A DNA stretch of 64,000 bases from Paraburkholderia sp. (lineage in GTDB: Bacteria > Pseudomonadota > Gammaproteobacteria > Burkholderiales > Burkholderiaceae). Both the position numbers and the translations under genes were made by a program. The stretch lies in contig NZ_JAMXLH010000050.1 of assembly GCF_024281035.1 (NCBI RefSeq), positions 62,001 to 126,000 on the forward strand, read 5' to 3'. Shown piece by piece: positions 37,986-50,423 of the stretch (its first letter is position 1; every line of letters begins with the position of its first letter). The notes below the pieces were generated by a model. It saw only the letters and a list, made by a program, of their open reading frames with translations, did no database searches and was not told the DNA's origin.

Positions 37986-38383
37986 GGGTATTTTTTTGGC
38001 GCTGTGATACGCCGTCAGTGTTGAATTGGCCAGAATGTTGCTGATTTGGTTGGTAGGCTGATGATTTTTGTTGCGTTCGAGAATGGTTTAATGCAGTCGT
38101 TTAATAAAGTAAAAATAAATTAGGATGACTATTAAAAAGAATCGGTTCTATTTAGTGATTTTCAAATAAGGTCGGGCGGACGTCGTTCGCGATGTCCAGG
38201 AGGCGCGCGCTCTTTTTTTTCGCGAAGCGGGCGAGGCAGACGACGCACTCAGAGGCGGAGGCATAACTCGACCAGCGAGCGCCGGGAATGTTTCTCAGGG
38301 GAGACGCGGAGCCGCTTCGATGCGGGTCTCAAGGTTCGACGTTTCGTGCCGTTAAACAGCGTCTTCCACTCATGGGGTTCTGT

Positions 38384-38797
38384 ATGACAATGTTGCTCTA
38401 TAAGACTGCGGTGGCACCTCTGACCGAAACGGAGCGCCAAGGCTGGTACGCGATTGCTGGGACAGGAGGTGTGACCGAATTCGAGGATGCGGGACATCTC
38501 ATCAATGACCTCACCGTTGGAGCCGATGCCTGGACTCATCTGGAAGGCGCGCAGGTGGTCGGTCTGCATGACGATAGCGAGGTAACGGAGGACGACCCGC
38601 GATTCAATCACGAAGCGGATGACGACGGCTTCGCCGTCGTGCGCAGTCCGCTCGGCGGCTTGTATCTGGCAATGTCGATTAATGTTCCGGAGGCGCTCCT
38701 GATGCAGAAGGCAGACCTGATTCCGGGCGGAAAGGATTTCGCGTTCGGCGAAGTGCTGGAGAAGGCGTGGGCGGATTTCATCAAGTCGTCGCGTTAA
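38384..38797 (+). CDS. Hypothetical protein
   Basis: MTMLLYKTAVAPLTETERQGWYAIAGTGGVTEFEDAGHLIND..., coding-like composition. Confidence 0.6.
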   Translation: MTMLLYKTAVAPLTETERQGWYAIAGTGGVTEFEDAGHLINDLTVGADAWTHLEGAQVVGLHDDSEVTEDDPRFNHEADDDGFAVVRSPLGGLYLAMSINVPEALLMQKADLIPGGKDFAFGEVLEKAWADFIKSSR

Positions 38798-38940
38798 GCT
38801 GACGTATTCGTTAAAGCGGCGCGGGGCCCGTAGCGACTGAGGTATCCAGAGGGGCTCGCGGCACTGCTCTTGAGAGTCAGTCGAGCCCCTTGATTGATGT
38901 GACGGCAGGGCCCGTTTTCTCCCGGTCGGCTGCGTGTAGG

Positions 38941-40560
38941 TCAGTACGTATCGTACAGGGCGGAAAAATCCACCCCTTCAATACGGAACCGTTCCATGCC
39001 CTCGGCCAGTTGCATCGGGTCAAAGACACGTCGGCCCCGGCTTTTCTTGCCGTAGCGCGCTCCCATGCCGTCGGGCTGATGACCGAGAATGCCGTGAATA
39101 CGATAGTCGTCGAGGCCGCACCAGCCAGCGCGCTCTTGGAAGAAGTGCCGGAATGAATGGAAGTTGTAGCGCACGTCGTCGACCACGTGCCGGTCGAGAT
39201 ATTCGTTGAACCAGGTCGAGAACTGGGCCGTGAACACGCCGTATTTGTTGGGCCTGAGGTCTGGAAAGAGCCGGTCCTTCCCAGACAAACGGACGGCGTC
39301 GACATAGCGGCCGAAGCCGATTTTGAGCAACTCGGCGTGAACTGGAACGTGGCGCTTCGATACTTTGTTCTTGACCCCCTGCGTATCGTCAAGGTCGGTG
39401 ATGCGCAGGAACATGCGGTCATTCAGCATCACCACGTCGCTCACGGCCAATTGGCCGAGTTCTTCGACGCGTTCGCCACCGAACAGGGCAAGCAACGGTA
39501 GCCAGAACGCGGCGTCGCGGCCGCCCTTGGCTGGCCGCTTGCCGGCGGTGAAGACTTCCGTCTTCAGCAGCAGGCGGACGTGTTCCGGTTCGAATGGTTG
39601 AATCTCTTCAGTGTCCTTGTGCGAAACATTGATTTTTACACCGACAAACGGGTTCACCCGCAGCGCCGTTTGGCCGCTATCCAGGTTCGTCTGGAGGACT
39701 GGGCGCAGCAACGCGAAGATGGTCTTGATACGACTCCGGGAGAGGCCCTCCGCTTCCTCCAGATGAGCCGCATAATTTCGCAGGTCGTCGGCGGTGAGCT
39801 CGACCGGTGCGCGGTCCCCGGTAAATTTCCGCAACCGGGCAACTTGGGACCGCGCTTCGTCAGCGGTCTTCAGCTCCGGCTTGCGTTCGGCAATCCAGTG
39901 GTCGAGATAATCGTCCCAGCTATCGTTCTCGCCGGGGGCAGCGGGCATCTCAGGGGCCGGCACGTCCGCACCATTCAGGCGCGCCAGCTGGTCCTTGATG
40001 ACCGCGAGGTCGGTTTGCATCAACTGCAGCGTAAAGTGCTGCCGCAGTTCCGGGCTGACGAGGTCTATGTCGAAGCCCTCGGTATCGAGGACGTTCTCGA
40101 CGATGTGTTCTGCATACGAGAGGTCCTGCAGTGCGCAGGCGTCCGTGAGCGCCTGATGCTCTTCCTCGAACATCGCCCGGGTTTCCGCGAGGCTCGCGTG
40201 CGTTATCGGGCGGTCAGCGTCCGGCAGCGAAAGCATTGCCGCCCGGTAGCGGGCCAGCAGTTGCGGCACCATCCAGCGTTCCAGCCGGACAGGGCGGCCA
40301 CCGTCGGACACAGGTTCGTCCGTTGATGGGGCATCCGGTCTGGCGTTCAGCTTGGCTTCCATTGCGGCGAACAGCTCGTCGGTCTCGGCGGCCCGTTGCC
40401 GGGCGCGCCGTGCGGCCTCCTTGTAATCGGACGTGCGCAGGGAGCCGGTGATGAACTTTTTGTCGAGTGCCGCCTGAAGATGGAGGGGCACAGGACGCCG
40501 GAATTGCCAGTTGCTGCTGTCCGGCCGCCTGTATAGATACGGATGCATGTCGTCGCCCAC
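38941..40560 (-). CDS. Tyrosine recombinase/integrase
   Basis: 539 aa with C-terminal catalytic-like LLALFGGERVEELGQLAVSDV...FHSFRHFFQERAGWCGLDDYRIHGILGHQPDGMGARYGK; adjacent to tRNA. Confidence 0.92.
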   Translation of the reverse strand: MGDDMHPYLYRRPDSSNWQFRRPVPLHLQAALDKKFITGSLRTSDYKEAARRARQRAAETDELFAAMEAKLNARPDAPSTDEPVSDGGRPVRLERWMVPQLLARYRAAMLSLPDADRPITHASLAETRAMFEEEHQALTDACALQDLSYAEHIVENVLDTEGFDIDLVSPELRQHFTLQLMQTDLAVIKDQLARLNGADVPAPEMPAAPGENDSWDDYLDHWIAERKPELKTADEARSQVARLRKFTGDRAPVELTADDLRNYAAHLEEAEGLSRSRIKTIFALLRPVLQTNLDSGQTALRVNPFVGVKINVSHKDTEEIQPFEPEHVRLLLKTEVFTAGKRPAKGGRDAAFWLPLLALFGGERVEELGQLAVSDVVMLNDRMFLRITDLDDTQGVKNKVSKRHVPVHAELLKIGFGRYVDAVRLSGKDRLFPDLRPNKYGVFTAQFSTWFNEYLDRHVVDDVRYNFHSFRHFFQERAGWCGLDDYRIHGILGHQPDGMGARYGKKSRGRRVFDPMQLAEGMERFRIEGVDFSALYDTY

Positions 40561-40682
40561 GGTTGACCTTTGAGGGTGGATTCGTACGCAAATCGGTACG
40601 GTCCATTGTTACGGTCGGCAGGCGAAAAACTTGAGCCCCAGAAGCCGGAAAGCCTTATGAATCAAGGCGTCCGGAAAGACAA

Positions 40683-40713
40683 AAGGCCGCTGTCCTTGTG
40701 GGACAGCGGCCTT
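40683..40713. terminator. Element-borne terminator downstream of tRNA-Met
   Basis: AAGGCCGCTGTCC ttgt GGGACAGCGGCCTT. Confidence 0.8.
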
Positions 40714-40721
40714 CCAACAAC

Positions 40722-40798
<77 letters not shown>

Positions 40799-40914
40799 GA
40801 AGAAGCGAATTATGCCTGGGGCCCCCAAGGCTGTCAACCACAATCGGACGATTTTTTCGCGAGACGGTCCGGTAGCCCCGCCGCGCATCCCAACAACCCA
40901 GCAAGACCCCCACC

Positions 40915-42573
40915 TCAATCCCTCGCATAAATATCCGAGTCGCTGGTTTCCTTGAGGAGCAGCATCCCGACCACGAAGGTCATGAGCGCGATGACGATCG
41001 GATACCAGAGCCCCGAGTAAATGTCGCCATTCGCCGCCACGATCGCGAACGCGGTCGCAGGCAGGAACCCGCCAAACCAGCCGTTGCCGATGTGATACGG
41101 CAGCGACATCGACGTGTAGCGGATCCGCGTCGGGAACATCTCCACGAGCATGGCCGCGATCGGCCCGTACACCATCGTCACGAAGATCACGAGGATCGTC
41201 AGGATCACCACGGTCATCGCCCAGTTGAGCTGCGCCGGGTCCGCCTTCGCCGGGTAACCGGCTGCCTGCAGCGTCGCGGCGAGCAGCTTGTCGAATGCCG
41301 CGCCCTTTTCCCCGGCCCCTTCGGCCTTGCCGTCGAACGCGTCGATCACCGTGTCGCCCACCCTGATCTGCGCGATCGTGCCCACCGGCGCCGCCACATT
41401 CGAGTAGTTCAGGCCGGCCCGTGACAGCGCACCTTTCGCGATGTCGCACGAGGACGTGAACCGCGCGGTGCCGACCGGGTTGAACTGGAACGAGCACTCG
41501 TCGGGGTTCGCGATCACGACGATCGGCGCGCGCTGCGTCGCCGTTTCGAGCGCCGGATTGGCGAAGTGCGTGAGCGCCTTGAAAAGCGGGAAGTAGGTGA
41601 GCGCCGCGATCAGGCAGCCCGCCATGATGATCGGCTTGCGGCCGATCTTGTCCGAAAGCGCGCCGAAGAACAGGAAGAACGGCGTGCCGATCAGGAGCGC
41701 GAGCGCGATCAGGATATTCGCGCTCGCGCCGTCGACCTTGAGCGTCTGTGTGAGAAAGAAGAGCGTATAGAACTGGCCCGTGTACCAGACGACGGCCTGC
41801 CCGGCGGTCAGGCCGACCAGCGCGAGGATCACGATCTTCAGGTTTTTCCACTGGCCGAACGCTTCCGCGAGCGGCGCCTTCGATACCTTGCCCGCGGCCT
41901 TGATGCGCTGGAATGCAGGCGATTCGTCGAGTTGCAGGCGGATCCAGACCGACACGGCGAGCAGCAGGATCGACGCGACGAACGGGATGCGCCAGCCCCA
42001 CGCGGCGAACTGCTCTTCACCGATCGACGTGCGCACGCCGAGGATCACGAGCAGGGAGAGAAAGAGGCCGAGCGTCGCGGTCGTCTGGATCCACGACGTA
42101 TAGAAGCCGCGGCGTCCGGGCGGCGAGTGTTCGGCGACATAGGTCGCCGCGCCGCCGTATTCGCCGCCGAGCGCGAGACCCTGCAACAGGCGCATGGCGA
42201 TGAAGATCACGGGCGAGGCGAAGCCGATGGCCGCGTAGCCCGGCAGGAAGCCCACCAGGAAGGTCGAGCTGCCCATGATCACGATCGTCACGAGAAACGT
42301 GTGCTTGCGCCCGACCAGGTCGCCCAGCCGGCCGAATACGATCGCGCCGAACGGACGCACGGCGAAGCCCGCTGCGAAGCCGAGCAGCGTGAAGATGAAG
42401 GCTGCGGTTGGGTTGACGCCTGAAAAGAAACTTTTGCTGATGTAGGCCGCGAGCGAGCCGGCCAGATAGAAGTCGTACCACTCGAACACGGTGCCGAGCG
42501 ACGACGCGAATATCACGCGCTTTTCGTCGTGCGTCATCGGCGCGTGTGAAGCCTGTCCGCCAACCGTTGCCAT
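40915..42573 (-). CDS. MFS (MHS family) transporter
   Basis: SSLGTVFEWYDFYLAGSLAAYISKSFFSG... RPFGAIVFGRLGDLVGRKHTFLVTIVIMGSSTF. Confidence 0.9.
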   Translation of the reverse strand: MATVGGQASHAPMTHDEKRVIFASSLGTVFEWYDFYLAGSLAAYISKSFFSGVNPTAAFIFTLLGFAAGFAVRPFGAIVFGRLGDLVGRKHTFLVTIVIMGSSTFLVGFLPGYAAIGFASPVIFIAMRLLQGLALGGEYGGAATYVAEHSPPGRRGFYTSWIQTTATLGLFLSLLVILGVRTSIGEEQFAAWGWRIPFVASILLLAVSVWIRLQLDESPAFQRIKAAGKVSKAPLAEAFGQWKNLKIVILALVGLTAGQAVVWYTGQFYTLFFLTQTLKVDGASANILIALALLIGTPFFLFFGALSDKIGRKPIIMAGCLIAALTYFPLFKALTHFANPALETATQRAPIVVIANPDECSFQFNPVGTARFTSSCDIAKGALSRAGLNYSNVAAPVGTIAQIRVGDTVIDAFDGKAEGAGEKGAAFDKLLAATLQAAGYPAKADPAQLNWAMTVVILTILVIFVTMVYGPIAAMLVEMFPTRIRYTSMSLPYHIGNGWFGGFLPATAFAIVAANGDIYSGLWYPIVIALMTFVVGMLLLKETSDSDIYARD

Positions 42574-42840
42574 GGATCTCTCCAATCCAGTATTGCTATA
42601 CGTCGGATCCGCCTGGCGGGCGGCCCTCTTGGTCATTATTGGAGCGTAAACCTGAGGAATTCTGAAATTAATCCGGGCGTCGGGTGGGTGTAATTAAATG
42701 GGAGCGTGATTAATTATTTTCGCTGAAACTGTCGCTATTTTTTCCGTATCGCCGTGCTTCATCTGCGATCGAATGTTTTATGCTCACGAGTTTCCGCAGT
42801 CGGCCTAAGGGTAAGTCCCATTTCTGACTGTGCAAACGCG

Positions 42841-44439
42841 TCAGCCTCGGACAATGTTTCCCGACGCACCAGGCGCCGCCGCGCGCAGCCGCAGCGTCAC
42901 GCGTACGAGCGTTCCCGCGAGCCGCGGCGACTGTTGATAGACGTTGTCCTCGATGGCGAGCGTGCCGCCGTGCATCGTCGCGATCTCGCGGACGATCGCG
43001 AGGCCGAGGCCGCTGCCGTCGCCTTCGCGTCCGAGGATGCGGTAGAAGCGCTCGATCACGCGGCCGCGCTCGGCGGCCGGGATGCCCAGCCCGGTATCCT
43101 CGACTTCCAGGTGCACGACGCCCGCCGTCGGCTGCGGGCGCACGCGCACGGTGATCCGCCCGCCCGCGGGCGTGTAGCGGATCGCGTTGTCGATCAGGTT
43201 CGAGAGCATCTCGCGCAGCATCACCGGATTGCCGTCGACTTCGACCGGCGCGGCGTGTTCGCCGTCGTCGTGCGCGAGCGGCCCTTCATAGCCGAGGTCC
43301 ATCTGTTTCGCGAGCGCGGGCTGAACCCAGTCGCGCACGGCGAGGCGCGCAACGTCGGCGACATCCACCGGTGTGAAGACCTGTCCCGACATGCGGTTTT
43401 CGGCGCGCGCGAGCGCGAGCAGTTGCGTGACGAGCCGCGCCGCATGTTCGGAGCTCGTCGCGATCTGTTCGAGCGAACGATGCACTTCGGGCGACGCATC
43501 CTGGCGCAGCGCGAGTTCGGCCTGGGTCCGCAGCCCCGCGAGCGGCGTTTTCATCTGATGCGCCGCGTCGGCGATAAAGCGCTTTTGCAGTTCGATGTTT
43601 TGTTCGAGGCGCGTCAGCAGATCGTTGAACGACGTGACGAGCGGCTCGATTTCAGGCGGCGCGCGCCGTGCTTCGAGCGGCGAGAGATCATCGGGGCGGC
43701 GCATGCGCAGGTTCGATTGCAGCGCGTGCAGCGGTGCAAGCCCGCGCGAAAGCCCGAACCACACCAGCAGGATCGCGAGCGGCAGGATCACGAACTGCGG
43801 CAGGATCACACCCTTGATGATGTCGTTGGCGAGCTGGCGGCGCTTGTCGAGCGTCTCGGCGACCTGGACGAGTGCGGGTTGCGCGCCGGGCATCTGCGGC
43901 AGCTCGACGGTCGTATAGGCGACGCGGATGTCGATGCCGTGAAGCGTGTCGTCGCGAAACTGCACGAGGCCCGGCGGCGGACGATCGTCCTCGCGCGGCA
44001 GCGGCATGTCGCGGTCGCCGCCGACCAGTTCGCCGCGGCTGCCGAGCACCTGGAAGAACACATTGTCGACGTTGTCGGCGCGCAGGAAGTCGCGTGCGGA
44101 GGCGGGCAGCGAGAGTTCCGCGACGCCGTTGACCGGATGGATCTGACGCGCGAGCACATAGGCGTCGGTTTCGAGCGCGCGGTCGAACGGACCGTTCGCG
44201 ATCGACTTCGCAACGAGGTAGGTCACCGCGATGCTCATCGGCCAGAGCAGCAGGAGCGGCGCGAGCATCCAGTCGAGAATCTCGCCGAACAGCGAGCGCG
44301 GGCGCGCCTCTGCGACGGCTTCGGTTTCGTCCGGCGGGGCGAACGGATTCGCGTAGCGGGCGTCGCGCGCTTCGTCGTCGAGCGCATCGGTCGCGGGGAC
44401 GGACGGCGGCGAGGCGCGGGCGGGCTCGGCCATCTTCAA
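42841..44439 (-). CDS. Two-component sensor histidine kinase
   Basis: H-box FIADAAHQMKTPLAGLRTQAELAL; N/G boxes NLIDNAIRYTPAGG, GDGSGLGLAIVREIATMHGG. Confidence 0.92.
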   Translation of the reverse strand: MKMAEPARASPPSVPATDALDDEARDARYANPFAPPDETEAVAEARPRSLFGEILDWMLAPLLLLWPMSIAVTYLVAKSIANGPFDRALETDAYVLARQIHPVNGVAELSLPASARDFLRADNVDNVFFQVLGSRGELVGGDRDMPLPREDDRPPPGLVQFRDDTLHGIDIRVAYTTVELPQMPGAQPALVQVAETLDKRRQLANDIIKGVILPQFVILPLAILLVWFGLSRGLAPLHALQSNLRMRRPDDLSPLEARRAPPEIEPLVTSFNDLLTRLEQNIELQKRFIADAAHQMKTPLAGLRTQAELALRQDASPEVHRSLEQIATSSEHAARLVTQLLALARAENRMSGQVFTPVDVADVARLAVRDWVQPALAKQMDLGYEGPLAHDDGEHAAPVEVDGNPVMLREMLSNLIDNAIRYTPAGGRITVRVRPQPTAGVVHLEVEDTGLGIPAAERGRVIERFYRILGREGDGSGLGLAIVREIATMHGGTLAIEDNVYQQSPRLAGTLVRVTLRLRAAAPGASGNIVRG

Positions 44440-44445
44440 GCCTGG

Positions 44446-45228
44446 CTATTTGTAATAGTGGCTGGCCGGCATCGCGGGCGGCGTGCTGGCGGCGGTTGCC
44501 TGGGCCGGGTGTGCACCTGGTTGCTCAGCCGGTTGCGCCGCTCCGTTCGTGCCCGCCGACGGTTCTTTTTCGAGGCAATAGCCGAGCCCGCGCACGGTCA
44601 CGATCCGCACGCCGCCGCCCGCTTCGAGCTTCTTGCGCAGCCGGTGGACGTAGACCTCGATCGCGTTGTTGCTGACTTCCTCGCCCCATTCGCACAGGTG
44701 ATCGACGAGCTGCTCCTTCGATACGAGGCGCCCGAGGCGCTGCATCAGCACTTCGAGCAGTCCCAGTTCGCGCGCCGAGAGATCGAGCACGTGGTCGTTG
44801 ATGCGCGCGACGCGCCCGACCTGGTCGAACGACAGCGCGCCGTGGCGCACCATGGTCGGCCCGCCGCCCGCGCCGCGCCGCGTGAGCGCGCGCACGCGCG
44901 CTTCAAGCTCGTTGAGCGCGAAGGGCTTGGCCATGTAGTCGTCGGCGCCGAGGTCGAGGCCTTTCACGCGTTCGTCGACGCTGTCGGCGGCGGTGAGGAT
45001 CAGCACAGGCAGCGTGGAATTGCGTCCGCGCAGGCGGCGCAGCACTTCGAGGCCCGGCATTTTCGGCAGGCCCAGATCGAGGATCAGCAGGTCGAAGTTT
45101 TGCATCGACAGCGCGGTATCGGCGTCGACGCCATTCTTGACGTAATCGACGGCATAGCCCGATTGGCGGAGTGATCTGACGAGTCCGTCCGCGAGTATGC
45201 TGTCGTCTTCGGCAATGAGAATTCGCAT
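44446..45228 (-). CDS. OmpR-family response regulator
   Basis: MRILIAEDDSILADGLVRSLRQSGYAVDYVKNG receiver plus C-terminal wHTH SNNAIEVYVHRLRKKLEAGGGVRIVTVRGLGYCLE. Confidence 0.93.
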   Translation of the reverse strand: MRILIAEDDSILADGLVRSLRQSGYAVDYVKNGVDADTALSMQNFDLLILDLGLPKMPGLEVLRRLRGRNSTLPVLILTAADSVDERVKGLDLGADDYMAKPFALNELEARVRALTRRGAGGGPTMVRHGALSFDQVGRVARINDHVLDLSARELGLLEVLMQRLGRLVSKEQLVDHLCEWGEEVSNNAIEVYVHRLRKKLEAGGGVRIVTVRGLGYCLEKEPSAGTNGAAQPAEQPGAHPAQATAASTPPAMPASHYYK

Positions 45229-45449
45229 GGTGCGTGCGCGTCGTCTCCAGGCCCGCACCGGGCTTGCGTGGCGCGCGGCGGTCTCCCGAAATTTCGCGGT
45301 TTTGGTGAGCGTGGGGCTTGCTAAAATCACTGTTTTTTTATACAGTATCTGCGTTCGCGCGCATCAGCTCTGATATTAACCTCGGGTATTAACCCAAGCG
45401 AGCCGGCGCGCCGTCACGAGATGCCGTTCATCATAGCAAAGGACGATTC

Positions 45450-46529
<1,080 letters not shown>

Positions 46530-46536
46530 TTCACCC

Positions 46537-47214
46537 GTGATTCGCAAGGGCAGGTCCGCATCGGCGCCGGAGGCGCAACATGATACGGGCCGCCCGAGCG
46601 ACGGCCCGGAAAGCCGCGACGCCCGCGAGGGCGAGCGCGGCTTTGGTCATTCTGGGCGCGATATTGCCGACGCGGGCGCCGACCGCTTTCAGCGCACCTC
46701 CGATGCCCGCGCGGCACGCACCGCTTCCTCGCGTACTGCTGCCACGGCAGAATCGCGGCGCCCCGTCCGTTCGCTCAAGAGCCGTGCGCTCACCTACCTC
46801 TCACGTCGCGAATACAGCCGCGCGGAGCTTTCGCGCAAGCTGATGCCGTTTGTCGACGACGTCGACGCACTCGAAGTCCTGCTCGACTCACTCGTCCGCG
46901 AAGGCTGGCTTTCCGACGCGCGCTTTGCTGAGAGCGTGATTCATCGCCGCGCCGCGCGGCTCGGCACGACGCGCATCGTCAGCGAACTCAGGCGCCACGC
47001 GGTGGACGACACCCTGATCGAGGAAGTGAACGCTCAGTTGCGCGAGACCGAACTCACCCGCGCACGCGCTGTCTGGGAGAAGAAATACGGCCAGTTGCCC
47101 GCGACACCGGCCGAACGTGCGCGTCAGGCGCGATTTCTCGCTGCGCGCGGATTTTCGATGAGCATCATCGGCAAGATTCTCAAAGGCATCGACGAAGCCT
47201 GGCCGGAAAACTGA
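46537..47214 (+). CDS. recX: RecA regulator RecX
   Basis: ALTYLSRREYSRAELSRKLMPFVDDVDALEVLLDSLVREGWLSDARFAESVIHRRAARLGTTRIVSELRRHAV; directly downstream of recA. Confidence 0.95.
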   Translation: MIRKGRSASAPEAQHDTGRPSDGPESRDAREGERGFGHSGRDIADAGADRFQRTSDARAARTASSRTAATAESRRPVRSLKSRALTYLSRREYSRAELSRKLMPFVDDVDALEVLLDSLVREGWLSDARFAESVIHRRAARLGTTRIVSELRRHAVDDTLIEEVNAQLRETELTRARAVWEKKYGQLPATPAERARQARFLAARGFSMSIIGKILKGIDEAWPEN

Positions 47215-47322
47215 GGCCGTACGGTATTTGTAAAGGCCTGATCTACCAGGGTGTTCCTGTCAGTCAGGAATACCCGGTATGTTAAAATTCAGCGGTTTTC
47301 CAATCCGGTCTCAAGCTTTCGC

Positions 47323-47976
47323 ATGCCGCTTTCCCCGCCCGTGCCCCGCCAGTTGCGACATCAGCGTGCAATCCGGGCGGTCGCCTATGAGCGCGAAGAC
47401 GGCCTGTGGGATATCGACGCCTGCCTGACCGACCACAAACCACGCGATGTGCCGCTCGCCACAGGCGTTCGGCCCAATGGTCTGCCGATTCATGAACTCT
47501 GGCTGCGTATCACGATCGATCGCAGGTTCAACGTCGTCGACGCCGAAGCGTCGTCCGACTGGGTGCCCTACGGTCGTCTGTGCCAGAATTCCAATCCCGC
47601 CTATCGTGCCCTCATCGGGCTCAATCTGCTCCAGAACTTCCGCCGCGAAGCGGGCCGCCGTCTTGGCGGCACGGCTGGCTGCACGCATCTCACCGAGATG
47701 CTCGGCGTGCTGCCGACCGCCGCGGTGCAGGCGTTCGCCGGAGAGGTTTGGGATGCCCGGAGCGGCGCGCCGGGTGAAGCGTCAGGACCGGAAAGCGGCA
47801 AGGTTGCCGGCGCCGGCGAAAAGCCGCCTTTCCAGCTCGGCCGCTGCCATGCGCTGCGGTTCGACGGCGAGGCGGTCAAACAATTTTATCCGCGCTGGTA
47901 TGGCCATGCGCCGCACTCCGAGGGGCGCGGCGCGGAGACAGCCGGCGTGCGCGAGGACGTCGACCCGGGCGCGTGA
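47323..47976 (+). CDS. DUF2889 domain protein
   Basis: IRAVAYEREDGLWDIDACLTDHKPRDV...GCTHLTEMLGVLPTAAVQAF. Confidence 0.85.
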   Translation: MPLSPPVPRQLRHQRAIRAVAYEREDGLWDIDACLTDHKPRDVPLATGVRPNGLPIHELWLRITIDRRFNVVDAEASSDWVPYGRLCQNSNPAYRALIGLNLLQNFRREAGRRLGGTAGCTHLTEMLGVLPTAAVQAFAGEVWDARSGAPGEASGPESGKVAGAGEKPPFQLGRCHALRFDGEAVKQFYPRWYGHAPHSEGRGAETAGVREDVDPGA

Positions 47977-48058
47977 GCGCAAGGTCGATGACGTCACGCA
48001 CGAATAACAACAGCGGAAACGAAGTCCAATCCAACTCTCAGACTGAAGGGAATCACGC

Positions 48059-49225
48059 ATGAAGATTCACGAGTACCAGGGTAAGGAAATCCTGCGGAAA
48101 TTCGGGGTCGCGGTACCGCGCGGCAAGCCGGTGTTTTCGGTGGATGACGCGGTCAAGGCCGCCGAAGAGCTGGGCGGCCCGGTGTGGGTCGTCAAGGCGC
48201 AGATCCACGCAGGCGGCCGCGGCAAGGGCGGCGGCGTGAAGGTTGCGAAGTCGCTGGAGCAAGTCCGCGAATATTCGAACCAGATCCTCGGCATGCAGCT
48301 CGTCACGCACCAGACCGGTCCGGAAGGCCAGAAGGTCAACCGTCTGCTGATCGAAGAAGGCGCTGACATCAAGAAGGAACTGTATGTCGGCCTCGTGATC
48401 GACCGCGTCTCGCAGAAGGTCGTCGTGATGGGTTCGAGCGAAGGCGGCATGGACATCGAAGAGGTGGCCGCCAAGACGCCGGAAGCGATCCACAAGATCG
48501 CCGTGGATCCGTCGAAGGGTCTGCAGGACGCGGAAGCCGACGACCTCGCGAAGAAGATCGGCGTGCCCGACGCTTCGGTTGCGCAAGCCCGCGCGATCCT
48601 GCAGGGTCTCTACAAGGCGTTCTGGGAAACCGACGCATCGCTCGCCGAAATCAACCCGCTGATCCTGACCGGCGACGGCAAGGTCATCGCACTCGACGCG
48701 AAGTTCAACTTCGACTCGAACGCGCTGTTCCGCCACCCGGAAATCGTCGCGTACCGCGACCTGGACGAAGAAGATCCGGCTGAAATCGAAGCGTCGAAGT
48801 TCGACCTCGCGTACATCTCGCTCGACGGCGACATCGGCTGTCTCGTGAACGGCGCAGGCCTCGCGATGGCGACGATGGACACCATCAAGCTGTTCGGCGG
48901 CGAACCGGCGAACTTCCTCGACGTCGGCGGCGGCGCGACGACCGAAAAGGTCACCGAAGCGTTCAAGCTGATGCTGAAGAACCCGGGCCTGAAGGCGATC
49001 CTCGTGAACATCTTCGGCGGCATCATGCGTTGCGACGTGATCGCCGAAGGCGTGATCGCCGCTTCGAAGGCGGTGGACCTGAAGGTGCCGCTCGTCGTGC
49101 GCATGAAGGGCACGAACGAGGACCTCGGCAAGAAGATGCTGGCCGATTCGGGCCTGCCGATCATCTCGGCGGACAGCATGGAAGAAGCCGCGCAGAAGGT
49201 TGTCGCGGCTGCCGAAGGCAAGTAA
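48059..49225 (+). CDS. sucC: Succinyl-CoA ligase beta subunit
   Basis: [40 protein letters not shown]. Confidence 0.98.
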   Translation: MKIHEYQGKEILRKFGVAVPRGKPVFSVDDAVKAAEELGGPVWVVKAQIHAGGRGKGGGVKVAKSLEQVREYSNQILGMQLVTHQTGPEGQKVNRLLIEEGADIKKELYVGLVIDRVSQKVVVMGSSEGGMDIEEVAAKTPEAIHKIAVDPSKGLQDAEADDLAKKIGVPDASVAQARAILQGLYKAFWETDASLAEINPLILTGDGKVIALDAKFNFDSNALFRHPEIVAYRDLDEEDPAEIEASKFDLAYISLDGDIGCLVNGAGLAMATMDTIKLFGGEPANFLDVGGGATTEKVTEAFKLMLKNPGLKAILVNIFGGIMRCDVIAEGVIAASKAVDLKVPLVVRMKGTNEDLGKKMLADSGLPIISADSMEEAAQKVVAAAEGK

Positions 49226-49314
49226 TTTTCACCGCATACCGAATGGCGTGGCGACGGCGCGAAGGCCGCAGCCGACGTGACGCAACGCAACGCCAGGCGA
49301 ACAGAGGTCAATAC

Positions 49315-50196
49315 ATGTCGATTCTGATCAACAAAGACACCAAGGTCATCACGCAGGGCATCACCGGCAAGACCGGTCAGTTCCACACGCGTGCCTGCCG
49401 TGAGTACGCCAACGGCCGCGAAGCATACGTCGCGGGCGTGAACCCGAAGAAGGCCGGCGAGGACTTCGAGGGCATTCCCATCTACGCGAACGTGCGCGAA
49501 GCGAAGGAAGCGACCGGCGCGAACGTATCGGTCATCTACGTGCCGCCCGCAGGCGCTGCTGCCGCGATCTGGGAAGCCGTCGAGGCCGACCTCGATCTCG
49601 CAATCTGCATCACGGAAGGCATTCCGGTTCGCGACATGATCGAAGTGAAGGACCGCATGCGCCGCGAAGGCCGCAAGACGCTGCTCCTCGGCCCGAACTG
49701 CCCCGGCACGATCACGCCGGACGAGCTGAAGATCGGCATCATGCCGGGTCACATCCACAAGAAGGGCCGCATCGGCGTCGTGTCGCGTTCGGGCACGCTG
49801 ACGTATGAAGCCGTGGCGCAGCTGACCGCGCTCGGCCTCGGCCAGTCGTCGGCAGTCGGTATCGGCGGCGATCCGATCAACGGTCTGAAGCACATCGACG
49901 TCATGCAGATGTTCAACGACGATCCGGATACGGACGCCGTGATCATGATCGGCGAGATCGGCGGTCCGGACGAAGCGAATGCCGCTTACTGGATCAAGGA
50001 CAACATGAAGAAGCCGGTCGTCGGCTTCATCGCGGGCGTCACGGCGCCTCCGGGCAAGCGCATGGGCCACGCCGGCGCGCTGATCTCGGGCGGTGCGGAC
50101 ACGGCCGACGCGAAGCTGGAAATCATGGACGGCTGCGGCATCAAGGTGACGCGCAACCCGTCGGAGATGGGCCGTCTGCTGAAGGCAGTGCTGTAA
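49315..50196 (+). CDS. sucD: Succinyl-CoA ligase alpha subunit
   Basis: [34 protein letters not shown]. Confidence 0.98.
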   Translation: MSILINKDTKVITQGITGKTGQFHTRACREYANGREAYVAGVNPKKAGEDFEGIPIYANVREAKEATGANVSVIYVPPAGAAAAIWEAVEADLDLAICITEGIPVRDMIEVKDRMRREGRKTLLLGPNCPGTITPDELKIGIMPGHIHKKGRIGVVSRSGTLTYEAVAQLTALGLGQSSAVGIGGDPINGLKHIDVMQMFNDDPDTDAVIMIGEIGGPDEANAAYWIKDNMKKPVVGFIAGVTAPPGKRMGHAGALISGGADTADAKLEIMDGCGIKVTRNPSEMGRLLKAVL

Positions 50197-50423
50197 TTTC
50201 GCCGATCGCCGGCCCTGCTCGCGCGGGTAGCCGGTGTTTTTGGTATGCTTGCGGAATCCTTTCATAAGGGTTCCCGACAAAAAGCGAGGGAGCCAGTGAT
50301 GGCAACCTCGCTTTTTTATTGGCCGTCGGGTTCATGTCCGGTTCATGCCCGCCGGGGTTGCTTCTGGCGTTGTTTCTCACTGCGCTTTTGCGCTGTCCGC
50401 TCACCGTTCTTGCCACCGCATTC

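Noticed and set aside
42754-45174. 806-aa + strand ORF
   Set aside because: Lies antisense to an unambiguous histidine kinase/response regulator pair; composition (RRR, HDA repeats) is that of a shadow ORF.
48610-50280. 556-aa - strand ORF
   Set aside because: Antisense to sucC/sucD, which are certain.
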